Of a stretch of 64,000 nucleotides of DNA, positions 1 to 9,137 are shown piece after piece. Location: NCBI GenBank assembly GCA_035295745.1, contig DATGIL010000039.1, positions 85,079 to 149,078 on the forward strand. Direction: 5' to 3'. The stretch is from JAIQFL01 sp035295745. Lineage in GTDB: Bacteria; Acidobacteriota; Terriglobia; Bryobacterales; Bryobacteraceae. The position numbers were made by a program, and so were the translations under genes. The notes beneath the pieces were generated by a model. That model did no database searches. It was given only the letters and a program-made list of their open reading frames with translations, and was not told the origin of the DNA. Numbering within the stretch: the first letter of the stretch is position 1; each line of letters begins with the position of its first letter.

Positions 1-1345
1 CGACGAGCACAGCGTTTTTGCCGGCAAGGACTACACCAGTCACTCCAAATTCACCAGCAAGGCCAGCAATGCCAAGATTCATGGCGCTGCCGGAGTGATC
101 CTGGTGAATGACGTTGGGAACCATCCTGGTGAGCCGGACCAACTCGAGAAGTTCGGCAGCGAGGAAGGTCCGGAGGATGTGGGGATCCCCTTTCTGCAAC
201 TGAAGGAAGCGCGCGTGTCAGGCTGGTTCGCCGATGCTGGCAAGAAGTTGGAGACGGTGGAGGCCGGGATCGATAAGGACCTCAAGCCGGAGTCGTTTGC
301 CTTTCCCGAGTCGCTCAGCGTAACCGCGGAACTGGACCTGCAGCGCGAGGTCAAGACCGTTCACAACGTGGTCGGATACATTCGCGGGGAGACCGACGAG
401 TACGTGATCATAGGAGCCCATTACGATCACCTCGGATTAGGCGGACAGTTTTCTTTGGCGCCCAATCTGACGGGAACCATTCACCCGGGTGCCGATGACA
501 ACGCGTCGGGCACCGCGGGAGTCATCGAACTGGCGCGCTGGTTTGGACGTCAGCCGAAACAGAAGCGCGGAATCCTCTTGATGACGTTTGCCGGCGAAGA
601 ACTTGGCCTGCTGGGCTCGAATTACTATGTGGCTCACCCCGAGCTGCCGCTGGAAAAAGCTGTGGCCATGCTGAACATGGACATGATCGGCCGCGCACAC
701 GACGGGAAATTGTACATCGGCGGCACGCGCACAGGGTCGAGTTTCCGGGCGATGCTCGATCGCCTCAGTCCGCAGTACGGGCTGAAGATCGATTATTCCG
801 ATATGGGGGAGGCAGGCGGCAGCGATCACACCTCGTTTCTGATCGGGCGTGTCCCAGCGCTGTTCTTCTTCTCGGGCCTGCACAGCGATTATCACAAGCC
901 GAGCGATACGTGGGACAAGATCGACGCACCGGACGCCGCGAAAGTGCTGCAACTGGTCGCTGGTATTGCGGATTCGCTCCGCGAAACGCCGGAGCGTCCG
1001 CAATTCATTCGTGTCGCGCCGCCTGCCGGACATGGTGACGGAACAGCGGGCCCCGTAAGTTCATCGTCAGGTTCCGGCTACGGCCCCTATTTCGGGTCGG
1101 TCCCCGATTTCGGCGAAGGAGTGAAGGGCGTGAAGTTCGCGGATGTCCGCGACGGCTCTCCGGCGGGCAAGGCTGGCTTCAAAGCTGGCGACATTATGGT
1201 GGAGTTCGATGGCAAAGCCATCCAGAATCTCTACGACTTTACTTACGCCCTACAGGCGAAGAAGCCCGGCGACGAAGTGAGGGTCAAAGTGTTGCGTGAT
1301 GGAAAGCCTGTCGAAGCCACGGTCGCATTGACCAGGCGACAGTAG
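1..1345 (+). CDS. M28 family zinc peptidase with PA and PDZ domains (5' partial)
   Basis: The reading frame is open from base 2, so the gene starts left of the window. The first visible residues (KIHGAAGVILVND) look like the end of a protease-associated domain. The M28 aminopeptidase core follows: GAHYDHLG, HPGADDNASG (metal-binding His and Asp), FAGEELGLLGS (catalytic Glu pair), NMDMIGR and GGSDHTSF (last metal ligand). The last ~90 residues form a PDZ domain (DGSPAGKAGFKAGDIMVEFDG). The family removes N-terminal residues from peptides outside the cytoplasm; the signal peptide would be in the missing part. All visible metal and catalytic residues are intact. It converges on the next gene with a 2-base gap. 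Confidence 0.93.
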   Translation, partial: DEHSVFAGKDYTSHSKFTSKASNAKIHGAAGVILVNDVGNHPGEPDQLEKFGSEEGPEDVGIPFLQLKEARVSGWFADAGKKLETVEAGIDKDLKPESFAFPESLSVTAELDLQREVKTVHNVVGYIRGETDEYVIIGAHYDHLGLGGQFSLAPNLTGTIHPGADDNASGTAGVIELARWFGRQPKQKRGILLMTFAGEELGLLGSNYYVAHPELPLEKAVAMLNMDMIGRAHDGKLYIGGTRTGSSFRAMLDRLSPQYGLKIDYSDMGEAGGSDHTSFLIGRVPALFFFSGLHSDYHKPSDTWDKIDAPDAAKVLQLVAGIADSLRETPERPQFIRVAPPAGHGDGTAGPVSSSSGSGYGPYFGSVPDFGEGVKGVKFADVRDGSPAGKAGFKAGDIMVEFDGKAIQNLYDFTYALQAKKPGDEVRVKVLRDGKPVEATVALTRRQ

Positions 1346-1347
1346 AA

Positions 1348-1713
1348 TCATTCCTCCGGAAGTAATTCGCGAAGATAGTGGATGAGTTGCGAAGGAAAGA
1401 ACGGCTTCTTGAGAAACTTCACGTGGCCGGATTTCGCAGCGGCCGGCTCCTTGTCGTAACCCGAAATCAGCAAAATGGCAGCTTGGGGCTGTAGCTTCAG
1501 CACCCGTTCGGCGAGCCGGTTGCCGTCCATCTCCGGCATCAGGACATCCGAAATCAGCAGATGTACGGGTTGGCTTGCGCAGATCTGCAAGGCCTCGGCA
1601 GGCCGCGGCGCGGACAGAACCGTCACATTGCGCGCGCGCAGCATCTTTTCGACGAGGCGCAGGATCTGCGGATCGTCATCCACCACGAGAACGGTACGTG
1701 TGCGGTCGCTCAT
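1348..1713 (-). CDS. Single-domain response regulator (receiver only)
   Basis: 121 residues covering one CheY-like receiver domain and nothing else. The acidic pocket is VDDD at 11-14, the phospho-acceptor is Asp56 (LLISDVLMPEMDG), the switch Ser is S84 (LLISGYDK) and the conserved Lys is K103 (FLKKPF). There is no output domain, so it probably acts by protein contact within a phosphorelay; no histidine kinase lies nearby. The start ATG at 1713 is the only sensible one. It converges with the M28 peptidase gene. Confidence 0.9.
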   Translation of the reverse strand: MSDRTRTVLVVDDDPQILRLVEKMLRARNVTVLSAPRPAEALQICASQPVHLLISDVLMPEMDGNRLAERVLKLQPQAAILLISGYDKEPAAAKSGHVKFLKKPFFPSQLIHYLRELLPEE

Positions 1714-1787
1714 GCCCGAGCTTTGATTCTACCCCGCCCGTGAGCGGGCGCACAGTTGCCGCCAACGATTTCTGAGACGATGAAGCT

Positions 1788-2072
1788 ATGCCGTGCCTGT
1801 TGCTGCTGATCGTTCTGGCTTTCCCGCGCGTCGTGCTGGCTCTCATGTTCCTGTTGAGTAACTACCTGGAACGCGCCTATCACGGACTGCTCATTCCGTT
1901 ACTTGGATTCATCTTCCTGCCCCTGACCACGATCGTCTATGCATGGATGGCGAACTCGCACCGGTCGCTGAATGATCCCGTCAATCTGGTGCTCCTCATC
2001 ATCGCTGTGGTATTCGATCTGGGCGGAATCGGCGGCGGTGAGTGGCATCGCCGGCGCCGCTACTACGACTAA
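1788..2072 (+). CDS. Small hypothetical membrane protein
   Basis: 94 residues with three hydrophobic segments (about 1-25, 32-53 and 65-80) and a basic/aromatic tail rich in Arg and Tyr. I do not recognise a named family. The central segment reads LLIPLLGFIFLPLTTIVYAW and the tail is Gly-rich then charged, so an inner-membrane protein with a short cytoplasmic tail is likely. It stands alone between the response regulator (divergent) and a repeat-filled gap. No function can be assigned. Confidence 0.6.
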   Translation: MPCLLLLIVLAFPRVVLALMFLLSNYLERAYHGLLIPLLGFIFLPLTTIVYAWMANSHRSLNDPVNLVLLIIAVVFDLGGIGGGEWHRRRRYYD

Positions 2073-2097
2073 GTTCATCGTCGAAATTGCATGATGC

Positions 2098-2420
2098 ATC
2101 GCGTGCTGACGAAGCTGTGAAAAATCCGACTGTCCCACGTAGCGATGGGACATCGCTTGCTCACGCGCGCGGCTCACAAGTGCACTTATCGCGCGAACGT
2201 ATTTGGGTAGCTTACGATCCGCGACCGTGAGTGTGAGAAGCTGTGAAAATCCGACTGGGACATCGCTTGCTTACGCGCGCGGCTCGCAACGAGCCGCGAC
2301 CGTGAGGGAGCGACGCAAACAGCGTTGTGGCAAGCAAGTCTGCGAGTTGCGAGCGTGAGAAGCCGTGAAATCCGGACATCGCATGCTGACGCGCGCGGCT
2401 CGCTGTCGAGCTAGGTCTGT
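2098..2420. repeat. REP-like intergenic repeat cluster A
   Basis: The 380-bp gap holds no gene. It contains three degenerate copies of a unit beginning AGCTGTGAAAAATCCGACTG (near 2116, 2232 and 2355), each followed by GGGACATCGCTTGC and ACGCGCGCGGCTC. One copy includes the perfect hairpin CGGCTCG-CAA-CGAGCCG followed by CGACCGTGAGGGAG. The same units occur inverted at 44.9-45.15 kb and in part at 63.66 kb, so this is a dispersed repeat family. Confidence 0.8.
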
Positions 2421-2456
2421 GAGCGAGTGGTTTCCCGGAGAGGCGATTGCCGTCTC

Positions 2457-3920
2457 TCACTTCATCATCGTGCGCAGAAAGTCGATCAGAGCCGTGCGCT
2501 CGTCGGCGTCGAGTTTGCCGTCGCCATTTTTGTCGAACATCTTCAGCATTTGCTGCGCGCGCTCTGGACTGACGCCCGGAATACGCCCCCGCAGGCGATT
2601 GATGTCGCCGGCTTCCAGGAAATCCGCAAGGAGCGAAAGACGCATCTCCTTCTGGAATGATGCCACCTCAGCGGGAGACGGCAGTAATACCGTCAAGAAA
2701 GCCACCGCCATCTCGTCCGTTGTCTGTTCCCCGAAGGTCACGCGCGCAGGAGGATTTGAGGGATTGCGCGTATTCTTCTCGGAGTTGTCGAAGGTGTACG
2801 CCATCTCGACTTTGGTCCCTTTGGGCAGGTGAATTGGCGTGTCGTAGCGGTATCCCCCCTGCCAGTTGAAGTCCCAGTCTTTGATCCACACCAGATGCGT
2901 CACGTCGCCGTTGGGAAGATGTGCATCGATCTTCATGTCCTTGCAGAGCCAGTGGGCGTGCGGGAAGACGGCGCTCACATCGACGTCCTGCGGCATGGTC
3001 ATCGATGACTTCACGAGGTACTGCGAATCGCCAGGTGCAATATCGATATTGGTGTTTACCATCAACAGGGACGTTCGGCCTTTCGTCGGTGGGCCCGAGT
3101 AAATCACACCGACAGTGGAGGTGTCGGTCTCGGGCTTGCCGGACGGGTGATAGTGAATCTGCAGCACCAGGTCGGTGCCTTTTTTGACCGGGATCGAAAG
3201 GCCCGGATCGCCCGGCTCGGCAATCGTGCCCGGCGCCCAGCCACCCAGAAGTCCAGTAGCGGCGACGCGCGGACCTCCGAAGCAGGGGTAGCTTCCTTTG
3301 CCGTCCGCCAGCTTTCGTGCGGTGCCCGTCTCATCGACATAGATCACACCGTGATGTACCACGCGCCGATTGCCGGGGCGAAACTCGGCCGACCGGATGT
3401 AAGAGTCCTGCTCGAGATTCAGGGGCAGGACGAAGCACTGGAAGCGGTCTGGGCCGTCGGCCGGGACATCGAAACCGTTGCCGGCTTTCAGGACCAGGTT
3501 CGGCTCGCCGGCTTGCCATCCCTCGGCGAACGTCGGGACAGCAGGCTTGTCCTTGGGGTTGCCCTCGGGCGCGCCGTTCCGCGCCCATTCGCCTAAAATC
3601 GCGATCTGCTCGTCAGTGAGACGGCGCTCGTGCTGGAACTTGCCGTAACCCGGCTCGGGCTTCCATACCGGCATATAGCGGCTTTTGGTGACGGTGGCGA
3701 TCAATCCGGCACGTTTCGACGCGTCCTGATAGGTCAGCAGCGAGAAAGGTGCAACCTCGCCGGGACGGTGGCAGATGGCGCACTTCTCGTAGAGGATCGG
3801 AGCGACATCTTTATTAAAAGTCGGCGGCGCAGCATTCAAGAGCGGCACGGCTGTGAGAGCGAACAGGGCAAGAAGGGCTCGGCCGGTAGGCATCCCATAC
3901 CCCGGCGTAAACTTCAACAT
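2457..3920 (-). CDS. Exported cytochrome c / copper type II monooxygenase-like protein with EF-hand tail
   Basis: 487 residues from the ATG at 3920, preceded by GGTGGA; the hydrophobic stretch at 12-30 is a signal peptide. A haem c site C47AICH51 follows. The middle carries histidine motifs of the copper type II, ascorbate-dependent (peptidylglycine-monooxygenase-like) fold: VVHHGVIY, LQIHYHPSG, FPHAHW and later GEQTTDEM, where the Met could be the copper ligand. The last ~25 residues form a calcium EF-hand (FDKNGDGKLDADE). This suggests a periplasmic redox enzyme with a built-in electron carrier; the substrate is unknown. An upstream in-frame ATG at 3992 lacks a ribosome site and would bury the signal peptide. 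Confidence 0.82.
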   Translation of the reverse strand: MLKFTPGYGMPTGRALLALFALTAVPLLNAAPPTFNKDVAPILYEKCAICHRPGEVAPFSLLTYQDASKRAGLIATVTKSRYMPVWKPEPGYGKFQHERRLTDEQIAILGEWARNGAPEGNPKDKPAVPTFAEGWQAGEPNLVLKAGNGFDVPADGPDRFQCFVLPLNLEQDSYIRSAEFRPGNRRVVHHGVIYVDETGTARKLADGKGSYPCFGGPRVAATGLLGGWAPGTIAEPGDPGLSIPVKKGTDLVLQIHYHPSGKPETDTSTVGVIYSGPPTKGRTSLLMVNTNIDIAPGDSQYLVKSSMTMPQDVDVSAVFPHAHWLCKDMKIDAHLPNGDVTHLVWIKDWDFNWQGGYRYDTPIHLPKGTKVEMAYTFDNSEKNTRNPSNPPARVTFGEQTTDEMAVAFLTVLLPSPAEVASFQKEMRLSLLADFLEAGDINRLRGRIPGVSPERAQQMLKMFDKNGDGKLDADERTALIDFLRTMMK

Positions 3921-4069
3921 GCTTCCACCATAGCACTTTGTTGGTTTCCGCACGGTGCCGGAGCCATGCGACTGGGCTTCGCGACCATTCAACCCCGCGT
4001 CCGCTCCGGTCAGTGCCGGAATCTCCGTAAAAGCTGAAGAATGTGCTTTAATGAGAACAATTTCCCAGT

Positions 4070-5092
4070 ATGCTGGTTTCGGCTAAAAGTTTCAGAAAAG
4101 CGTGGCGGAGTTGCCACCTGCGGGCCCGGGAACTCCGGATGATCGCGGGCGGATTGCTCTCCACGAGCCACCCCATTGATGCGCACATCATCCCCATGCG
4201 CCGATGTAATCTCGCCTGCGCCTACTGCAACGAATACGACGACTCTTCGAAACCGGTCCCTCTCGAAACCATGTTCCAGCGCCTCGATCACCTTGCGAAG
4301 CTGGGAACCGCGATCATCACCATCTCCGGCGGCGAGCCCCTGCTTCACCCCGAGTTGGACGCGATCATCGCGCGGACCCGGCGCCGAGGGATGATCGCCG
4401 GACTGATTACCAACGGATACCTGCTGACCGCCGATCGCGTGAAGCGGCTGAACCACGCTGGCCTCGATCACCTGCAGATTTCGATCGATAACGTGATGCC
4501 CGACGACGTTTCGAAGAAGAGCCTCAAGGTTCTAGACAAGAAACTGCAGATTCTTGCCGAGCACGCCGAATTTCACGTGAACATCAATTCCGTGGTCGGC
4601 GGGGGCATTCACAACCCGAAAGACGCGCTAGTCATCGGCACACGGGCAGTAGAGTTGGGCTTCAGCTCTACGGTGGGAATTATTCACGATGGCGACGGGC
4701 AGTTGCGTCCCCTGCGCGACGAAGAGCGGGAAGTCTATTCCGCGATGCGGGCGATGGAGAAGAGCAGCTACGCGCGCATCAATTATTTTCAGGACAATAT
4801 CGCCCACGGCAAGGAGAATGACTGGCGCTGCCGTGCAGGCTCACGCTACCTCTACATTTGCGAAGACGGCCTGGTGCACTACTGTTCGCAACAGCGCGGA
4901 TTTCCCGGAAAGCCTCTGGTGGAGTATACGACGGAGGACATTCGCCGGGAATACCGGACGGTGAAAGGCTGCGCGCCACGCTGCACCGTTGCCTGCGTCC
5001 ACCAGGTATCGACCATCGATTTCTGGCGCGGACCGCAGGATCTCCAGCCTGCGCAAGTCGATCAGCCGGGCCGCCTGGTCCAGATTCAGTGA
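4070..5092 (+). CDS. Radical SAM protein with SPASM-like C-terminal cysteines
   Basis: 340 residues. The radical SAM [4Fe-4S] motif is C46NLAC50AYC53, followed by the SAM-binding GGEPLLHPELD. The C-terminal third holds further cysteines (CRAG...YICEDGLVHYCSQQ and GCAPRCTVACVH), the pattern of SPASM/twitch domains that bind extra Fe-S clusters. Such enzymes often modify peptides or proteins, but no precursor peptide is obvious next door. The stop lies 4 bases before the GTG of the spermidine-synthase-like gene, so the two are probably co-transcribed. Substrate unknown. Confidence 0.88.
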   Translation: MLVSAKSFRKAWRSCHLRARELRMIAGGLLSTSHPIDAHIIPMRRCNLACAYCNEYDDSSKPVPLETMFQRLDHLAKLGTAIITISGGEPLLHPELDAIIARTRRRGMIAGLITNGYLLTADRVKRLNHAGLDHLQISIDNVMPDDVSKKSLKVLDKKLQILAEHAEFHVNINSVVGGGIHNPKDALVIGTRAVELGFSSTVGIIHDGDGQLRPLRDEEREVYSAMRAMEKSSYARINYFQDNIAHGKENDWRCRAGSRYLYICEDGLVHYCSQQRGFPGKPLVEYTTEDIRREYRTVKGCAPRCTVACVHQVSTIDFWRGPQDLQPAQVDQPGRLVQIQ

Positions 5093-5096
5093 TCCC

Positions 5097-7082
5097 GTGG
5101 CACAGGCACCCCTGCCTGAAGGCTTCTTTTACGGCCTGACCATCACCGCAAGTTCAGCCCTGCTTTTCCTGGTACAGCCCATGATCGGCAAAGCCATCCT
5201 GCCGAGTTTCGGCGGATCGGCCGGGGTCTGGGTTACCTGCATGCTCTTTTTCCAGGTAGCGCTGCTGCTCGGATACCTGTACGCGCACTGGATCACGCGT
5301 CTTAGCCGCGCAGCGCAGATTTCGATTCACATGGGACTGCTGGCCCTAAGTCTCCTGGCGCTTCCGCTGCGCCCGTTTCTGTATCAACCGTTCATCACCA
5401 GCGTGAATCCCGCGCTGGGAATCCTTGTGGTGTTGTCCACGTCGGTGGGGCTTCCATACTTTCTCTTGTCTACTACCAGCCCGCTGATTCAATCCTGGTA
5501 CGCCGCGGGCGGTGCGACCTTTCCCTACCGCCTTTTTGCCGTCTCGAACATCGCGTCGCTGGCGGCGCTGTTCGCTTATCCGGTCGCGGTCGAGCCGCTT
5601 TTCTCCGGCCTTCACCAACTGATCGGATGGTCCGGCGCCTATCTCGCAGTGGCCATCCTTCTAGCCGTCACCGCACTGCGTCGCGCCACACGAGTGTCGC
5701 CGGAGCCTGCTGTTGACTTCGTCGGGTCGGATCCCCACCCCATCCTCTGGGTGGCTCTCGCTGCGTGTGCCTCAGCCCTGTGGCTTGCGGTCGCCAATCA
5801 CCTGAGCCAGGAAGTCGCGCCCATCCCGTTTCTCTGGGTTCTGCCGCTGGGAATCTATCTGCTCAGTTTCATCCTGTGTTTCCAGGGCGGCGATTGGTAT
5901 CGCCCATCGCTCTATCGCTGGCTCCTGCCAGCGGCATGGATCGCGGTCTGCCTGCGAATCGCGCTGCAGGGCTCGCTAGGCGGCCTGGAATGGGAGATTC
6001 CCACCTTTGCGGTAGCGCTCTTCGTCTTTTGCATGTTCTGCCACGGCGAACTGGCGGACTCGAAACCCGACCCTCGCCAAGGCGTCTCCTACTTCTACCT
6101 GATGGTGGCGCTGGGAGGTGCGGTAGGCGCAGCGTTCGTCGGTCTGATCGCTCCCACCGTCTTCAATAGCTACCTCGAACTACCCATCGCTGTGACTGGA
6201 TCCGTGCTGTTGGCGCTCCATCTGCTCTTCGGCTTCTCTCCGAAACGCCTCGTGCGCCTGACGCTTTTCGCAGTCCTGGCATTCGTGTTCGCTCTTCAGT
6301 ATCGCTCCGGCGATTTCGAGATCCGGCGGATTCGCAACTTCTACGGAGTTCTCGCGGTCCGGGACCGCCCCGCCGGCCAGATCACAGCACGCGCTCTCTA
6401 TAGTGGGGTAACGTTACACGGCCTCGAATTCCTGTCACCCGGGCGGAGCCGTCAGGGGACGGTTTACTATGGTCCCGAGTCAGGAGTGGCGCGAGTGCTC
6501 GCTCTCCGCGGAACCGCGAGCCGGCGTGTGGGGATTATCGGACTGGGCGCAGGCACGCTCGCCGTCTACGGCCGAAGCGGCGACGAGTTCCGTTTCTATG
6601 AGATCAATCCAGCCGTAATTGATGTCGCCCGGAACGACTTTCAATTCCTCGCTCAATCCGAAGCGCAAATTACGACCATCCTCGGCGACGGCCGCCTTTC
6701 GCTGAATCGTGAGCCTGACCGTTTCGATGTCATGGTGCTCGACGCGTTCTCTGACGATACCATTCCCGTTCATCTGCTCACGCGGGAAGCGATCGAGACT
6801 TACTTCCGCCACCTGCGAAACGGCGGAATTCTGGCGGTTCACATTACCAATCGCTACCTCGATCTTGAGCCCGTGCTCGAAGCGCAGGCATCCAGCCTCA
6901 GCAAACAGGCGATCTTTATCGCAAATTCACAGGACGAGGCTCGCGGCGTCGAGGCAGCGGACTGGGCGCTACTCTCGGACGGAGGATTGACAGAGTTCGC
7001 GCAATACAGTCACGCCCCCACACAGCGAGTCTTGCGGCCCTGGACGGACGATTTCAGCAATTTATTCCGCGCTATTCGGTAG
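5097..7082 (+). CDS. Fused multi-pass membrane / spermidine synthase-like protein
   Basis: 661 residues from GTG 5097. A longer frame reaching back to 4989 would overlap the radical SAM gene by 100 bases in a region already coding, so I reject it. The N-terminal two thirds carry many transmembrane helices (the first reads ITASSALLFLVQPMIG). The C-terminal ~200 residues are a Rossmann methyltransferase fold of the spermidine synthase type: GIIGLGAGTLAVYG, then an acidic YEINPAVID, GDGRLSL and VMVLDAFSDDTIPVHLLT. The family is annotated 'fused MFS/spermidine synthase'; whether it makes polyamines is not established. Confidence 0.85.
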   Translation: MAQAPLPEGFFYGLTITASSALLFLVQPMIGKAILPSFGGSAGVWVTCMLFFQVALLLGYLYAHWITRLSRAAQISIHMGLLALSLLALPLRPFLYQPFITSVNPALGILVVLSTSVGLPYFLLSTTSPLIQSWYAAGGATFPYRLFAVSNIASLAALFAYPVAVEPLFSGLHQLIGWSGAYLAVAILLAVTALRRATRVSPEPAVDFVGSDPHPILWVALAACASALWLAVANHLSQEVAPIPFLWVLPLGIYLLSFILCFQGGDWYRPSLYRWLLPAAWIAVCLRIALQGSLGGLEWEIPTFAVALFVFCMFCHGELADSKPDPRQGVSYFYLMVALGGAVGAAFVGLIAPTVFNSYLELPIAVTGSVLLALHLLFGFSPKRLVRLTLFAVLAFVFALQYRSGDFEIRRIRNFYGVLAVRDRPAGQITARALYSGVTLHGLEFLSPGRSRQGTVYYGPESGVARVLALRGTASRRVGIIGLGAGTLAVYGRSGDEFRFYEINPAVIDVARNDFQFLAQSEAQITTILGDGRLSLNREPDRFDVMVLDAFSDDTIPVHLLTREAIETYFRHLRNGGILAVHITNRYLDLEPVLEAQASSLSKQAIFIANSQDEARGVEAADWALLSDGGLTEFAQYSHAPTQRVLRPWTDDFSNLFRAIR

Positions 7083-7124
7083 CGCACGGTGGCCCCCGTA
7101 TTGCTAATTCAACTGTGGGCGTTT

Positions 7125-7676
7125 ATGCGGAAAGGACTCTCGCTGCTGTGCGCGGCAATACTGGTGACCAGTACTGCTGTGGCAGAAATGAACCGCAAAG
7201 ATCTCCGTCACAGGATCGTCAACAAACAGGCTGTTGGCGGTTCGGTCGCGCGGGCGGGTATCGGGACCGCGATCAATTCGCCCCATCAGTGGGGCCGCGG
7301 GCCGGATGGTTTCGCGAAGCGCCTCGGGAGTAGTTTCGGCAAGCATGTGATTAAGGAGACGGTGCAAGCTGGAGTCGCTGCCGCGCATCATGAAAATCTT
7401 CGTTATCAACCGTCGCATCTCAACGGCACCTGGCCTCGTGTGAAGTATGCGGTGAAGAGCACATTTGTAGTACCACGCACCAACAAGGCCGGAAAAACAG
7501 TAGCACTTGGCCGTGTTTCCGGAAATATGGCGGCGGGAATGGCTTCTCAGCTTTGGATGCCTGCGGCCAGCGTGGGGGCGGGCGTCGCCACCGGTGGTGT
7601 CGGTCTGGCAGCCGACGTAGGCGTCAACGTCACGCGCGAATTCTGGCCGCGCCATCGCAAGGTCCGCGAGAAGTAG
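7125..7676 (+). CDS. Hypothetical exported protein
   Basis: 183 residues. The ATG at 7125 gives a typical signal peptide (MRKGLSLLCAAILVTSTAVA) with cleavage near residue 20; the GTG at 7089 would add 12 residues ahead of it. The mature part is basic and Gly/Ala-rich, with a conserved-looking block HQWGRGPDGFAKR and a Gly/Val-rich stretch near the C terminus (VGAGVATGGVGLAADVG) that could be membrane-associated. I do not recognise a named family. It sits between the spermidine-synthase-like gene and the permease. Confidence 0.65.
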   Translation: MRKGLSLLCAAILVTSTAVAEMNRKDLRHRIVNKQAVGGSVARAGIGTAINSPHQWGRGPDGFAKRLGSSFGKHVIKETVQAGVAAAHHENLRYQPSHLNGTWPRVKYAVKSTFVVPRTNKAGKTVALGRVSGNMAAGMASQLWMPAASVGAGVATGGVGLAADVGVNVTREFWPRHRKVREK

Positions 7677-7745
7677 CACCAAAATCGGCGGCGTGCATCT
7701 GGATTAACAGCCAGAATCTGCTATCTTTGCAGGTTCAGGCTCGCC

Positions 7746-9083
7746 ATGCACCTCATCCTCCTTACGGTTGCCGCAATTGCACTGCTCCTCGTCTTGATCC
7801 TGGTCGTCAAACTTCACGCGTTCCTGGCCCTCTTGCTGTCGAGCATGGTGCTGGGGCTTGCGTCCGGAATGCGCCCGGAGCAAGTGCTCAAGTCCATTCA
7901 GAGCGGCTTCGGCGAGGCGCTGGGCTTCATTGCGGTAGTGGTCGGCTTAGGCGCCATGATCGGCCGCTACTTGGAACACTCTGGCGGCGGACAGGCCCTC
8001 GCGGACTGGCTGCTCGAACGCTTCGGAAGAGATCGAGCCGCCTGGGCGATGCTGGTCGCGGCATTTCTCGTGGGACTCCCGATCTTCTTCGAAGTGGGAT
8101 TCATCATTCTGGTGCCCCTGGTGTGGAATCTCTCGCGCGAGACCAAGCGGTCGCTACTCTTCTACGGACTCCCCATGGCGGCGGCGCTCACCATCACCCA
8201 TTCGCTGGTGCCGCCGCACCCGGCGCCAGCGGCAGCCTCGCAACTACTGGGCGGCGATCTGGGACGCACTATCCTCTACGGCATCGGCGTCTCGATTCCG
8301 ATGGCAATCGCCGCGGGGATCTTCTACGCGACATGGATCGCAAAACGGATCTATGTGCCGGTTCCGGAAATTGCCGAGGCTGCTGTCGCGAAGAAGGAGA
8401 ACGGCCTCCCCGCGCCGCCGCTTCCCTTGGTGGTGCTCCTGCTGCTCCTGCCGGTCCTGCTGATTTTCGGCGCCACTTTGGTCAGCCTGCCGAAGCCGGA
8501 AACTTTCCACCATCCGATACTACGCAACATCGCGGTCTTTATCGGTCACCCCTTTACCGCTTTGGCGCTCACTTTGCTGTTGACTCTGTTCTTCTTCGGT
8601 TTCCGCCGAGGACTCACGCGCGACCAGGCGCTCAAAATGGCGGCTGATTCGCTGGCCCCAATGGGCGCACTGCTATGCATCATGGGCGGCGGCGGGGCCT
8701 TCAAACAAATCATCGTCGACTCGGGAGTGGGCGCCTATCTGGGCAAGCTCTTGATCACCTCATCAATTTCGCCGTTGCTGGTGGTTTACATCGTGGCTGC
8801 GGCCATGCGCCTGGCCCAAGGATCCGCGACCGTCGCAATCATCACAGCGGCGGGGATCGTCGCTCCGATTGTGAAGGGTATCCCAGGTTACAGTCCCGAT
8901 ATTCTGGTCCTGGCGCTCTGTTGCGGCGGCACCGCCTTTTCGCACGTCAACGACTCGGGCTTCTGGCTGGTCAATCAATATCTCGGCATGACTGTCCCCC
9001 AGACTCTGAAATCGTGGACGGCGATGAAAATCGTATCTTCCGTGGTCGGACTCGGAGCGGTGCTGATTGCACACGCGCTATAG
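7746..9083 (+). CDS. GntP-family gluconate:H+ symporter
   Basis: 445 residues, about 12-14 hydrophobic helices, the usual length for GntP/DsdX-type permeases. Family-like segments include VVGLGAMIGRYLEHSGGGQALADWL, FEVGFIILVPLVW, THSLVPPHPAPAA and CCGGTAFSHVNDSGFWL. The family imports gluconate, other sugar acids or D-serine with protons across the inner membrane. No sugar-acid kinase or regulator is adjacent, so the substrate cannot be narrowed. The start at 7746 puts the first helix immediately at the N terminus, as expected. Confidence 0.93.
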   Translation: MHLILLTVAAIALLLVLILVVKLHAFLALLLSSMVLGLASGMRPEQVLKSIQSGFGEALGFIAVVVGLGAMIGRYLEHSGGGQALADWLLERFGRDRAAWAMLVAAFLVGLPIFFEVGFIILVPLVWNLSRETKRSLLFYGLPMAAALTITHSLVPPHPAPAAASQLLGGDLGRTILYGIGVSIPMAIAAGIFYATWIAKRIYVPVPEIAEAAVAKKENGLPAPPLPLVVLLLLLPVLLIFGATLVSLPKPETFHHPILRNIAVFIGHPFTALALTLLLTLFFFGFRRGLTRDQALKMAADSLAPMGALLCIMGGGGAFKQIIVDSGVGAYLGKLLITSSISPLLVVYIVAAAMRLAQGSATVAIITAAGIVAPIVKGIPGYSPDILVLALCCGGTAFSHVNDSGFWLVNQYLGMTVPQTLKSWTAMKIVSSVVGLGAVLIAHAL

Positions 9084-9137
9084 TGCGGCCGAGGCGGCAC
9101 GATAGTCTTGGCATGCAGCGTGCATCTTCAGAGTGGT

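Noticed and set aside
7553..8647. 364-codon frame overlapping the GntP permease
   Set aside because: Arg/Gly/Pro-rich translation typical of a wrong frame; the permease frame has a full set of helices.
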